Positions 27,357-36,048 of a stretch of DNA of 64,000 bases are shown here, piece by piece; the first letter of the stretch is position 1, and every line of letters starts with the position of its first letter. The DNA lies in assembly GCA_910578735.1 (NCBI GenBank), contig CAJTSQ010000008.1, positions 1 through 64,000 of the forward strand, written 5' to 3'. A program made the position numbers and the translations under genes. The notes beneath the pieces were generated by a model. The model made no database searches and was not told the origin of the DNA. It saw nothing but the letters and a program-made list of their open reading frames with translations. The DNA comes from an uncultured Oscillospiraceae bacterium. GTDB lineage: Bacteria > Bacillota > Clostridia > Oscillospirales > Oscillospiraceae.

Positions 27357-27662
27357 ATGGAATTCACCCCCATTCGTCCCATCGTACCCCTGTGGGAGAC
27401 GGAGCCCGCTCAGTCCCAGGAGGGGGCCGCCGGCGCGGCCGGTTCCCTCTTTGCCAGCGTGTTCCAGTCGGCCATTGACAATGTGCGCCAGACCAACCGG
27501 GCCCAGGTGGACCTGGAGTATCAGCTGTCCACCGGGCAGATCGACAACCCGGCTGAACTGAACCTGGCCATCAGCAAGGCCACAGCCGCTGCGGAGCTGC
27601 TGATGCAGATGCGCAACAAGGCGCTGGATGCCTATAATGAGCTGATGCGAATTTCCATCTAA
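27357..27662 (+). CDS. fliE: flagellar hook-basal body complex protein FliE
   Basis: A 101-aa protein with the FliE C-terminal pattern 'NLAISKATAAAELLMQMRNKALDAYNELMRI'. It joins the MS ring to the rod. The 136-bp gap before it holds a GGGG/CCCC hairpin with TTTTCT just upstream of its AGGAGG site, a weak attenuator-like feature. Confidence 0.93.
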   Translation: MEFTPIRPIVPLWETEPAQSQEGAAGAAGSLFASVFQSAIDNVRQTNRAQVDLEYQLSTGQIDNPAELNLAISKATAAAELLMQMRNKALDAYNELMRISI

Positions 27663-27713
27663 AGTAAGGGGAGCGCGCACGGTGGTTAAGATAACAGGCC
27701 GGAGGGATTCAAG

Positions 27714-29351
27714 TTGCAGACGAAGCTGAAAGGCTTTTGGGATAAGATCAAAGGCTTTTTTACAAAACTGAACAAGAAGACCCGAATCCTGCTGGGGGTC
27801 TGCGCCGGAGTAATCCTGGTTTTGATTGTCACGGCGGCGATCTTGCTCAACCGCACGGAGTACGAGCTGCTCCAGGGCGGCTTGAATGCCAGCGAGATCA
27901 GCACGCTGGTGGGATTCCTGGACAACAATGGCGTGAAGGAGTACAAGATCGACGGGGATAAGGTGTATGTGTCCAAGGGCCGTGCCCAGGCGCTCCAGGG
28001 CCAGCTGGCCCTGTCGGGCAACCTGACGTCGGGCTTTCTGTATGAGGGCTACAACGAAGGCGTGGGCGCGCTGACCACCAGCAGCCAGGAGGCGCGGCTG
28101 TGGCTGATGGCCCGGGAACAGAAGCTGGCCGCCATTATCCAGACCTTCGAGGGCGTCCAGAGCGCCCAGGTGACCATTACCCCGGGGACGGAACGAATCT
28201 ACGTGCTGGACCCCCAGGCCACCCCGGCTACCGCCTCGGTGATTATCACGCCCACCAGCAGCAAGGGGATCAGCAGCGGCGTGGTGGAGAGCATCCGGGA
28301 CCTGGTGAGCCACAGCGTGGAGGGACTGGAGGTTTCCAACGTCTCCATCAGCGACACCCTGGGCAACCCATACGGCGGCAGCATGTCCACCTCAGACGCC
28401 ATGGGCGAGGCCGGGGCCATGAAGCTGCAGTATGAACAGGAAACCAGCAACAAAATCCGCGGCCAGGTGCTCCAGGCCCTGGAGGACATCTACGGCCCGG
28501 ACAATGTGCGGGTGGCCGTGAGCAGTGTGGTGGACGTGAACCGCAGAGTGATCGACAGCACCACCTACCACCAGCCCGAGGGCTCGGTGGAGGGCGGCGG
28601 CCTGATCGGTAAGGACCAGTGGTACTGGGAGATTGTCCGGGACGGCGAGACCAACATGGGCGGCACGGTGGGCACCTCCACCAACTCTGATATCAATACA
28701 TATCCCGACCTGGAACCCAACCTCAACGGCGACGAGACCGCCGCCGGGGCCAGCGGAGATCGGACCCACATGATTGACTCCACCAAGGAACAGGTGGAGG
28801 TGCTGGCCTTCTCCGTCTCTGACGTACAGGTGGCCGTTACCATTAATCAGAACTGCACCAACGCCAACGCCCTGAGCACAGAGGCCCTGAGCTCCCACGT
28901 GGCCACCGCCGCCGGCATTGGCAACGAGACTCCAGGCAGCCACGTATCTGTGGTCATCGCGCCCTTTGACAGCACAACGCCCGGTCCTGTGGGACCGCTC
29001 GGCCCCTTCGCGGATATGCCTGGCTGGGTGCTGTATGCCGCAATTGGCGGTCTGATCCTGTTTATCATCCTGCTGATCATCATTCTGCTCCTGCGCAGCC
29101 GGGCCAAGAAGAGACGCCTGGCCCAGCAGCAGGCCCTGGAAGAGGAGATGCAGGCCGCCGAGGCGGCCGCCATGGCCGCAGCTGCGGCCGCAGCAGTGGT
29201 GCCGCCCGCCGGTGGTGCCGATATTATGGAAGTCAACACCGAGAAGAGTATGGAGCTGCGTAAGAGCGTCCGGCAGTTCGCCCAGAACAACCCGGAGATC
29301 GCGGCCCAGATGGTAAAAGCCTGGCTGAGGGGGGAAACAGACGATGGCTGA
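27714..29351 (+). CDS. fliF: flagellar MS-ring protein FliF
   Basis: A 545-aa MS-ring protein with a first membrane helix near residues 24-43, two ring-building domains, an acidic/Thr-rich periplasmic loop, a second membrane helix near 440-465 and a cytoplasmic FliG-binding tail. Starts with TTG after GGAGGG. It overlaps fliG by 8 bp. An Ala-rich stretch after TM2 is low complexity. Confidence 0.96.
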   Translation: MQTKLKGFWDKIKGFFTKLNKKTRILLGVCAGVILVLIVTAAILLNRTEYELLQGGLNASEISTLVGFLDNNGVKEYKIDGDKVYVSKGRAQALQGQLALSGNLTSGFLYEGYNEGVGALTTSSQEARLWLMAREQKLAAIIQTFEGVQSAQVTITPGTERIYVLDPQATPATASVIITPTSSKGISSGVVESIRDLVSHSVEGLEVSNVSISDTLGNPYGGSMSTSDAMGEAGAMKLQYEQETSNKIRGQVLQALEDIYGPDNVRVAVSSVVDVNRRVIDSTTYHQPEGSVEGGGLIGKDQWYWEIVRDGETNMGGTVGTSTNSDINTYPDLEPNLNGDETAAGASGDRTHMIDSTKEQVEVLAFSVSDVQVAVTINQNCTNANALSTEALSSHVATAAGIGNETPGSHVSVVIAPFDSTTPGPVGPLGPFADMPGWVLYAAIGGLILFIILLIIILLLRSRAKKRRLAQQQALEEEMQAAEAAAMAAAAAAAVVPPAGGADIMEVNTEKSMELRKSVRQFAQNNPEIAAQMVKAWLRGETDDG

Positions 29352-30360
29352 TACGGCAGTAGTTGAATTGACATATCCCCAGAAGGCAGCGGCAGTTATT
29401 GTCTCCTTGGGCGCCGACAAGGCCTCCAATCTGTATCAGTTTATGGAGCCGGAGGACGTGGAGGCCCTCACCCTGGAGGTGGCCCGGCTGGGCATGCTCA
29501 ATTCGGAGCAGACCGAAGCGGTGCTGACGGAGTTCTATCAGAGCTGCATGACCAACAAGGCGGTGACCGAGGGCGGCCTGGAGTACGCCCGGTCGGTGCT
29601 GGAGAAGGCCTTTGGCAACCAGACGGCTATGGCCCTGCTGGAAAAGGTGACCAAGTCCCTGAAGAACCGGGAGTTTGCTTTCCTGAACAAGGCGGATGTG
29701 AAATCCCTGTACTCCGCCCTGCAAAACGAACGTCCTCAGACCATGGCCCTGGTGCTGTCTTATGTGGACCCGGACAAGGCGGCCGGCGTCATCGAACAGC
29801 TGGAGCCCAGCCGCCAGATCCGGGTGGTGGAGGCCATTGCCACCATGGAGAGCGCCTCCCCCACCGCCATCAAGACCATCGAGGCGGAGATGGAGCGCAA
29901 GTTCTCCAGTATCCTCACCCAGTCCAATGTCAAGGTGGGCGGCATCGATTATGTGGCCGGCATCATGAACAATCTGGACCGCTCCAGCGAGAAGTCTATC
30001 TTCGACGGCCTGTCCGAGCACAACGCCGAGCTGGCCGACGAGATCCGCAAGCGAATGTTCGTCTTTGAGGACATCATCACCATGGACGACCGCTCGGTGC
30101 AGCGCTTCGTCCGGGACTGTGACCCGAGAGACCTGGTGCTGGCCCTCAAGACGGCCAACGCGGAGGTGTCCAACAAGCTGTTCACCAATATGTCCGCCCG
30201 TATGGCGGAGAGTATCCGAGACGACCTGGAGGTTACCACCAACGTGCGGATCAAGGACGTGGAGGACGCCCAGCAGCGTATCGTGGGGGTCATCCGAGAC
30301 CTGGAGGAGCGAAACGAGATCGTGATTCTGAAGGGCGGAAAGGACGATATCATTGCGTAA
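29344..30360 (+). CDS. fliG: flagellar motor switch protein FliG
   Basis: A 338-aa FliG of standard length with N, middle and C domains. The C domain carries the charged helix with conserved Arg and Asp residues ('DDRSVQRFVRDCDPRDLVLALK') that meets MotA. It overlaps fliF upstream and fliH downstream by 8 bp each. Confidence 0.97.
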   Translation: MADTAVVELTYPQKAAAVIVSLGADKASNLYQFMEPEDVEALTLEVARLGMLNSEQTEAVLTEFYQSCMTNKAVTEGGLEYARSVLEKAFGNQTAMALLEKVTKSLKNREFAFLNKADVKSLYSALQNERPQTMALVLSYVDPDKAAGVIEQLEPSRQIRVVEAIATMESASPTAIKTIEAEMERKFSSILTQSNVKVGGIDYVAGIMNNLDRSSEKSIFDGLSEHNAELADEIRKRMFVFEDIITMDDRSVQRFVRDCDPRDLVLALKTANAEVSNKLFTNMSARMAESIRDDLEVTTNVRIKDVEDAQQRIVGVIRDLEERNEIVILKGGKDDIIA

Positions 30361-31216
30361 TATCCTGAAAAGCTTCCTTGAGCCCAAGGCGGAGGCCTAT
30401 GTCCTGCCTGACACCGACAACATCTTTATGGGTGGAGAGGACGAATTCCGCCCCCTGGAGGCGGAGGAGGTCCCCCCTGAGTCCCTGGATGTGACGGTAG
30501 GGGAGGAGGAGCCGGATCAAGAGGAAGCGGAGCCGGAGAAGCCGGAAGAACCCCAGAAGGAGACCCCTGTCCATTATGCCCAGCTCCAGGCGGAACTGAT
30601 TTTAAATCAGGCCCGGGAGGAGGCCCAGCAGATTCTGGACCAGGCCCGGGAGGAAGCCCGGCAGGAGCAGGAGGAAATCCGGGCGGGCGCCCGGGACGAG
30701 GGGTATCGGGAGGGCTACGCCCAGGGGACCTCCAAAGCCATGGACGACGCCATCCGGGACCGGGAGGCCACCGCCGCCCGGCTGGAGAAGGAGGTCCAGG
30801 CCTTTTTGGAAAAGGCCTCCCTGGCCCGGGAGGAGATGCTCCTCCAGAGCCAGGACGAGCTGCTGGAGCTGTGCCTGTCCGTCGCCGAGAAGGTGGTGCG
30901 GGTGAGCCTGAAGAGCAGCAGCGAGGTGATTGTCCGGATGATCCAGACCGCCACCGAGCGGATGAAGCGGCAGGAGTGGGTACATATTTACATCTCCGGC
31001 TGCGACACCCGCCAGCTGGCGCAGATATCTCCCGCCCTGACCAGCACCCTGGGAGCGCTGTCCCAACACATCAAGGTGGTCCCCATGGGAGACGACGAGA
31101 GCGGTACCTGCATTGTGGAGACCCCGGAGGAGATCGTGGATGCCAGCGTATCCACCCAGATGTCCAACATCCGGGATGTGCTTTACGAACAGCTGGGGGC
31201 CTATTGGCCCCAGTAA
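30353..31216 (+). CDS. fliH: flagellar assembly protein FliH
   Basis: A 287-aa export-ATPase regulator. Acidic N-terminus (residues 20-70), long Glu/Ala/Arg-rich coiled coil, and a C-terminal domain that binds FliI. TTG start overlapping fliG, with AAAGGA upstream. Part of the fliF-fliG-fliH-fliI block. Confidence 0.93.
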   Translation: MRNILKSFLEPKAEAYVLPDTDNIFMGGEDEFRPLEAEEVPPESLDVTVGEEEPDQEEAEPEKPEEPQKETPVHYAQLQAELILNQAREEAQQILDQAREEARQEQEEIRAGARDEGYREGYAQGTSKAMDDAIRDREATAARLEKEVQAFLEKASLAREEMLLQSQDELLELCLSVAEKVVRVSLKSSSEVIVRMIQTATERMKRQEWVHIYISGCDTRQLAQISPALTSTLGALSQHIKVVPMGDDESGTCIVETPEEIVDASVSTQMSNIRDVLYEQLGAYWPQ

Positions 31217-31228
31217 GAGGAGATTGAC

Positions 31229-32530
31229 GTGTTCCGAGAGCTGATTCCCGCTGTCCGCGCCGCCGAGACGGTGGGCCGGACCGGAAAAATCGAGAATATC
31301 GTAGGTATGTCCATTGAGGCCTCCGGCGGCCGGGCCGCTATCGGTGATATCTGCCGCATCTACTCCAACGAGTCGGGCGGCCAGATTCCCGCCGAGGTGG
31401 TGGGATTTAAAAACGACCACATCCTCCTCATGCCCTACGCCAACATGAGCGGGATTTCTGCGGGCAACTTTGTCCGCAACACCGGCAAGCGGCTCACGCT
31501 CCCGGTGGGGCCCTTTCTGCGGGGGCGGGTGATCAACGCGCTGGGCCAGCCCATCGACGGGCTGGAGCCCTTCCAGCGGGGCGACACCTTCTCTGTGGAC
31601 AGCGGCTATATCAACCCCATGGCCCGCCCCCCTATCCGGGAGCGGATGGAGTTCGGAATCAAAGCCATCGACAGCCTGCTCACCATCGGCAAGGGCCAGC
31701 GTATCGGTATCTTTGCCGGCTCCGGTGTGGGCAAGTCCACCCTGATGGGCATGATCGCCAAGAATGTAAAGGCGGACATCAACGTCATTGCCCTGGTGGG
31801 CGAGCGGGGCCGAGAGGTCTTGGAGTTCATGCAGAAGGACCTGGGGGAGGAGGGCATGCGCCGCTCCGTGCTGGTGGTGGCCACCAGCGACCAGCCCGCC
31901 ATGCTGCGGATGAAATGCCCCAGCGTGGCCACCAGCATCGCCGAGTATTTCCGGGATCAGGGTTACGATGTGCTGCTGATGATGGACTCCCTCACCCGTT
32001 TCGCCATGGCCCAGCGGGAGATCGGCCTGGCCATCGGCGAGCCCCCCATCGCCAGGGGCTACACCCCCTCTATGTACGCCGAGATGCCCAAGCTGCTGGA
32101 GCGCAGCGGAAACTTTGAAAAAGGTTCTATTACCGGCGTCTACACCGTATTGGTAGAGGGCGATGACACCAACGAACCCATCGCCGACACGGTCCGGGGC
32201 ATCCTGGACGGACATATCGTCCTCTCCCGGGCCCTGGCCAACTCCAACCACTTCCCCGCCATCGACGTGGGAGCCAGCATCTCCCGCCTGATGGCAGAGA
32301 TCGTCTCCCAGGAACACCGGCAGCTGGCGGGCCAGCTGCGAGACATCATGGGCGTGTATGAGAAGAACGCCGACCTGGTGTCCATCGGCGCCTACAAGGC
32401 GGGCACCAACCCCAAGCTGGACCACGCCCTGTCCAAGATCGACGGCATCAACCAGTTCCTGATGCAGGGTGTGAACGAGTCATTCTCCTACGAGGAGAGT
32501 TTTGAGCAGCTGCGGCGTATCTTGAAATAG
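31229..32530 (+). CDS. fliI: flagellum-specific export ATPase FliI
   Basis: A 433-aa F1-beta-like ATPase with Walker A GSGVGKST near residue 165, Walker B 'VLLMMDSLTRFA', and the 'GEPPIARGYTPSMYAEMPKLLERSG' signature. It powers and ratchets flagellar protein export with FliH and FliJ. GTG start after GAGGAG. Confidence 0.97.
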   Translation: MFRELIPAVRAAETVGRTGKIENIVGMSIEASGGRAAIGDICRIYSNESGGQIPAEVVGFKNDHILLMPYANMSGISAGNFVRNTGKRLTLPVGPFLRGRVINALGQPIDGLEPFQRGDTFSVDSGYINPMARPPIRERMEFGIKAIDSLLTIGKGQRIGIFAGSGVGKSTLMGMIAKNVKADINVIALVGERGREVLEFMQKDLGEEGMRRSVLVVATSDQPAMLRMKCPSVATSIAEYFRDQGYDVLLMMDSLTRFAMAQREIGLAIGEPPIARGYTPSMYAEMPKLLERSGNFEKGSITGVYTVLVEGDDTNEPIADTVRGILDGHIVLSRALANSNHFPAIDVGASISRLMAEIVSQEHRQLAGQLRDIMGVYEKNADLVSIGAYKAGTNPKLDHALSKIDGINQFLMQGVNESFSYEESFEQLRRILK

Positions 32531-32542
32531 CGGACCCCGCAG

Positions 32543-32575
32543 GGGCGGATATAATCCGCCCGTCTCTCCGGAGAC
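32543..32575 (+). other. two tandem perfect hairpins between fliI and fliJ
   Basis: GGGCGGAT-ATA-ATCCGCCC (32543-32561) followed directly by GTCTC-TCCG-GAGAC (32562-32575). No T-run, so more likely an mRNA processing or stability structure than a terminator. Confidence 0.5.
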
Positions 32576-32635
32576 CAGGGGCGCATGATATGTGACCCTA
32601 CAGGAGATATCCCTGAAAAAGGAGCACTTAGACAG

Positions 32636-33088
32636 ATGAAAAAATTCCGCTTCTCCTTAGAGACCGTCTTGGATTACAAAAATCAGGCCCTGGACGCCCT
32701 GCGGGCGGAACACGGCGCCATCCTGGCCCAGGTCCGGGCCCAGGAGGAGGTGGTGGAGGGCCTGGAGCGCGAGCACCGGAATGTGGATGAGGAGTTCACC
32801 CAGCGCAAGCTGGAGGGCCTTACCGTTTTGGACGCGCTGAACTACGAGCAGTACCTGCGGTCCCTGGAACGGGAGATTCAGGAGGAGCAGCGCAAGCTGG
32901 CCAAGCTCCGCCGCCAGGAGGAGCAGAAGCGCACTCAGGTGGTGGAGGCCCGGAAGGAAACGGCCACCATCGAGAAGCTGAAGGAGCACAAGCTGGAGGA
33001 CTACCGCAAGGCGGAGCAGAAGGACCAGGAGCAGCAGATCGAGGAATTTGTCTCCAGCACGAGAGCGATGGCAGAAATGCGAATCTAA
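32636..33088 (+). CDS. fliJ: flagellar export protein FliJ
   Basis: A 150-aa almost wholly coiled-coil protein opening 'MKKFRFSLETVLDYKNQALD', the usual FliJ beginning. It works with FliI and FlhA in the export apparatus. AAAGGAG precedes the ATG. Confidence 0.9.
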   Translation: MKKFRFSLETVLDYKNQALDALRAEHGAILAQVRAQEEVVEGLEREHRNVDEEFTQRKLEGLTVLDALNYEQYLRSLEREIQEEQRKLAKLRRQEEQKRTQVVEARKETATIEKLKEHKLEDYRKAEQKDQEQQIEEFVSSTRAMAEMRI

Positions 33089-33151
33089 CATGGTGAGTTA
33101 CACCTGAACAGGTGTTTCTCAATATACGGTCACAGGAAGGAGGTGAATGCA

Positions 33152-33688
33152 ATGAGCACGCCGCTTTCATTCTGTGACATCAGCGCACGGTATGGGCAGA
33201 CGCCCGCTCCGCAGAAAACTAGCGCGGAGCAGACCGGCTGGAATCCCAACCTTCTTTTCCGAGACTACCTGAACAAGGTCCGGAAGTTCCGGGCGGATCA
33301 GGAGGCCCACGCGGACGAAGACGCCCTGATGGCCATGATCGACGCCATGAACGCCCCGGAGGAGGAACGGCTGTCCGATCAGGACAAGGTCGCGGCCCAA
33401 TCCCTGTTAGAGGCCGGGCCAGCCGCCTACAAATCCGAGAAGTTCCAAGAAATCCGGAAGAAATTCGACGGCGAGGTGAATATCACCGTCATGCCGGAGG
33501 TCCGGGCCCTGCTGGCCGTTCTGGGAGACGCGTCAAACTTCAAGCAGATCGACGACATCCAGGAGGAGCAGGAGGAACAGAAGGAGCTGGCCAAGGATCA
33601 GCAGGCCGAAGAAGAACGGTTGGAAGTCACAGAGACGGGCGATCTCAGCGACACCGGCGAACCCGAAGACCCGACCGCAATGATGTAA
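33152..33688 (+). CDS. unknown acidic protein in the flagellar operon
   Basis: A 178-aa soluble, strongly acidic protein with a Gln/Glu-rich C-terminal third (residues 130-165) that could form a coiled coil. AAGGAGG is 8 bases before the ATG. It occupies the place where other clostridia have a MotE/YlxF-like or hook-length gene, but it has no signal peptide or membrane segment and matches nothing I recognise. The hairpin ACACCTG-AA-CAGGTGT (33100-33115) precedes it. Probably a flagellar export or assembly accessory, by position only. Confidence 0.75.
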   Translation: MSTPLSFCDISARYGQTPAPQKTSAEQTGWNPNLLFRDYLNKVRKFRADQEAHADEDALMAMIDAMNAPEEERLSDQDKVAAQSLLEAGPAAYKSEKFQEIRKKFDGEVNITVMPEVRALLAVLGDASNFKQIDDIQEEQEEQKELAKDQQAEEERLEVTETGDLSDTGEPEDPTAMM

Positions 33689-33702
33689 GGAGGTGAAAGA
33701 CA

Positions 33703-34875
33703 ATGAATGTGACAGAACAGCAGATGCTGGAACGGATGCAGCAGATGGCGGCCAACATGGCGGCGTCCCTGCCCCAGGTCAGCCAGAACACCGAGGCCCC
33801 CAAGACCGAGAAGGGCGACACCTTCAAGGACATGATGGATAAGGCCAAGGATCAGAAGACGGAGGCCCCCAAGAAGGCCGACGCTCCCAAGAAGACGGAA
33901 AAGACTGAGACCGTCCAGAAGACGGAGCAGACCCAGACCACCAAGGTCCCGGTGAAGACCGATGGTAGGACGGTGGAGCTGAGCACGGAGGAAGCCGCCA
34001 TGCTGGCTGCGGGGTATGCGACCCTTATCCCCTCCCCGGAGGGTGACGAAATGTTTTTTGTAACCGTCCGGGATGAGAACGGCAATCTGGTACTTCCCCT
34101 TGCGGAGATGGAGGACAACAACTACGCTTTTCGCGCTATGATTGTGGACAGCGATGAGCAGTGGACTATGGAGCCCACCAACGACCTGATTCAGGCCCTG
34201 GAGCAGCTCCTCAAGGATACCAACGACCCCCGGTCTGTGGACGTTATCCTGGGCAAGCTGGCTTTCAACAAGGACGGCACGCCCATCGAAGACAAGATGG
34301 AGGTTGTGGTCAGAGTCCCCGAGGCTGAGCAGGCCGACGAGGAGGACATGACTGACCTCAGCGGCGAGATGGCCACGGCGCAGCCCCTGTTCAAAGACGT
34401 GAAGGCTGCTCCCATCAAGGTAGGCGAGAACTTCCAGCTGGACACCCAGGAGCCCGACATGGACGCTCAGCTGGCCAACACCATCCGCTACGCGGCGGAG
34501 CAGGGCCTGAAGCAGATTGAGATCAAGCTCAGCCCGGAGAACCTGGGCGAGCTGACCATCAAGCTGACTCAGGCCAGCGACGGCACCTTGCAGGTGGTGC
34601 TCCACACCGCCAATGCCAAGGCGGCCAGCCTGCTGACCCAGCATCTGGACGGACTGAACACGGCCCTGCAAGGCTACGGACAGACCCAGGTACAGGTGGA
34701 GGTCCAGCGCAACGAGAACAGCCAGCAGGCCGAGCAGCAGTTCCAGCAGGCCGACCCCGACGGGCACAACCGGCAGCAACAGCAGCAGCGGCAGCACCAG
34801 AAGGAGAGCGAGCACAGCCAGGACTTTATCCAGCGGCTCCGTCTGGGCCTGTATGGGCTGGAGGACACAATCTAA
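33703..34875 (+). CDS. fliK: flagellar hook-length control protein FliK
   Basis: A 390-aa protein with a disordered Lys/Thr/Glu-rich N-terminus and the FliK C-terminal core 'LKQIEIKLSPENLGELTIKL' followed by '...AASLLTQHLDGLNTALQGYG', then a Gln-rich tail. It measures hook length and switches FlhB specificity. AAGGAGG precedes the start. Confidence 0.92.
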   Translation: MNVTEQQMLERMQQMAANMAASLPQVSQNTEAPKTEKGDTFKDMMDKAKDQKTEAPKKADAPKKTEKTETVQKTEQTQTTKVPVKTDGRTVELSTEEAAMLAAGYATLIPSPEGDEMFFVTVRDENGNLVLPLAEMEDNNYAFRAMIVDSDEQWTMEPTNDLIQALEQLLKDTNDPRSVDVILGKLAFNKDGTPIEDKMEVVVRVPEAEQADEEDMTDLSGEMATAQPLFKDVKAAPIKVGENFQLDTQEPDMDAQLANTIRYAAEQGLKQIEIKLSPENLGELTIKLTQASDGTLQVVLHTANAKAASLLTQHLDGLNTALQGYGQTQVQVEVQRNENSQQAEQQFQQADPDGHNRQQQQQRQHQKESEHSQDFIQRLRLGLYGLEDTI

Positions 34876-34889
34876 AGGAGGCGAACAGC

Positions 34890-35498
34890 ATGGCAGAGTT
34901 TGATTTGATCGACCGCGCGAAAGGCTACAACACCAAGACCGACTTCGATCCCACGGTAAACCGCTGGGCGGAGAAGGACAAGGAGGACGCGAAGACTAAG
35001 GACAGAGGCACCCTATCCTTCACCGACATGCTGGGGCTGATGGTCACCCAGTTCCAGAACCAGACCATCGACAACCAGGCCAGCACCACCGACATGATGA
35101 ACCAGCTGGTTCAGATGACAACCATGCAGGCCATGAACGACATGACCAGCCAGATGAAGGAGCTGGCCCTGGCCAACGTGATGAGCTACTCCGCGTCCCT
35201 GGTGGGTAAAACGGTCACCGTGGGTGTCTGGAATGAGGAGACCGAGGAGCTGGAAGAGATTGTTGGCACGGTGCAGGGCACTGGCACCTACGATGGCAAC
35301 CAGGTCATCTACCTGGATAACGGTAAGGGCTACCTCCTGAGCGATATCATGGCTGTGGGCACACTGCCCAAGAAGCCGGAGACGCCTGACGAGGGCGAAG
35401 GTGACGGTGACGGTGACGGCGAAGGCGGAACTCCCCCTGTTGAGGGCGGCGACGCTTCCGGCGGCGAGGAGGAGAAGGATCCCCCTGAGGTTGGCTGA
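34890..35498 (+). CDS. flgD: flagellar hook-capping protein FlgD
   Basis: A 202-aa protein with the FlgD N-terminal 'FTDMLGLMVTQFQNQTIDNQASTTDMMNQLVQMTTMQAMNDM' block and a small beta domain. It ends in an acidic Gly-Asp/Glu tail encoded by short tandem repeats (about 35397-35425). No clear FlgD Ig domain. It scaffolds FlgE assembly. Confidence 0.93.
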   Translation: MAEFDLIDRAKGYNTKTDFDPTVNRWAEKDKEDAKTKDRGTLSFTDMLGLMVTQFQNQTIDNQASTTDMMNQLVQMTTMQAMNDMTSQMKELALANVMSYSASLVGKTVTVGVWNEETEELEEIVGTVQGTGTYDGNQVIYLDNGKGYLLSDIMAVGTLPKKPETPDEGEGDGDGDGEGGTPPVEGGDASGGEEEKDPPEVG

Positions 35499-35570
35499 GT
35501 CCGGCGGTCGGGAGGGAATCTGACCGGGAAATAAGCGGACAGGAGGTCCGCGAAGAAGAGAGGAAGTATT

Positions 35571-35960
35571 ATGGCAGAACGCATTACTCCCATCCAGGGC
35601 GTGTCCCAGGTGGAGCGAGTCCAGCGAGTCAGCCAGATCAACCGGGCGGCGTCCGGGCAGTTCGGCGCTCTGCTGAACCGGGAGATACGAACTGCGGCAG
35701 AACCCGCAATCTCCTTCTCCAAGCATGCCCAGAGCCGGGCGGAGGAACGGGGCATCCAGGTGGACGACACCCTGATGGGCCAGCTGGCCGACTCGGTAGA
35801 GCGGGCCCAGGCCAAGGGGGCCACCAACATCCTGGCCTTCGACGCAACCCGGGCTTTCATCATCAACGTCCCTCACGGGCGGGTGATTACCACCATGTCT
35901 CAGGAGGAGATGGAGGAAAATATCTTCACCAACATTGACGGCGCTGTACTGCTGAAATAA
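35571..35960 (+). CDS. TIGR02530-type flagellar operon protein
   Basis: A 129-aa protein with the pattern 'ISFSKHAQSRAEERGI..DD..M..L...VERAQAKGA.NIL.......FI.NV....VIT' typical of the flagellar operon protein family TIGR02530 found next to flgD and flgE. Function unknown; possibly related to hook assembly. GAGGAAG precedes the start. Confidence 0.85.
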   Translation: MAERITPIQGVSQVERVQRVSQINRAASGQFGALLNREIRTAAEPAISFSKHAQSRAEERGIQVDDTLMGQLADSVERAQAKGATNILAFDATRAFIINVPHGRVITTMSQEEMEENIFTNIDGAVLLK

Positions 35961-35989
35961 CGCAAAAGCAGGACCTTGATGGATGCTTT

Positions 35990-36016
35990 GGTTCCCGGCC
36001 CGACTGGCCGGGGACC
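35990..36016 (+). other. strong hairpin in the flgE leader
   Basis: GGTTCCCGGCC-CGACT-GGCCGGGGACC, 11-bp stem, no T-run, about 30 bp before flgE. Probably an mRNA stabilising or processing structure; this is an inference. Confidence 0.5.
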
Positions 36017-36048
36017 GGCAGCGCCAAAGAAAGGAAGTAATTGAAGAA

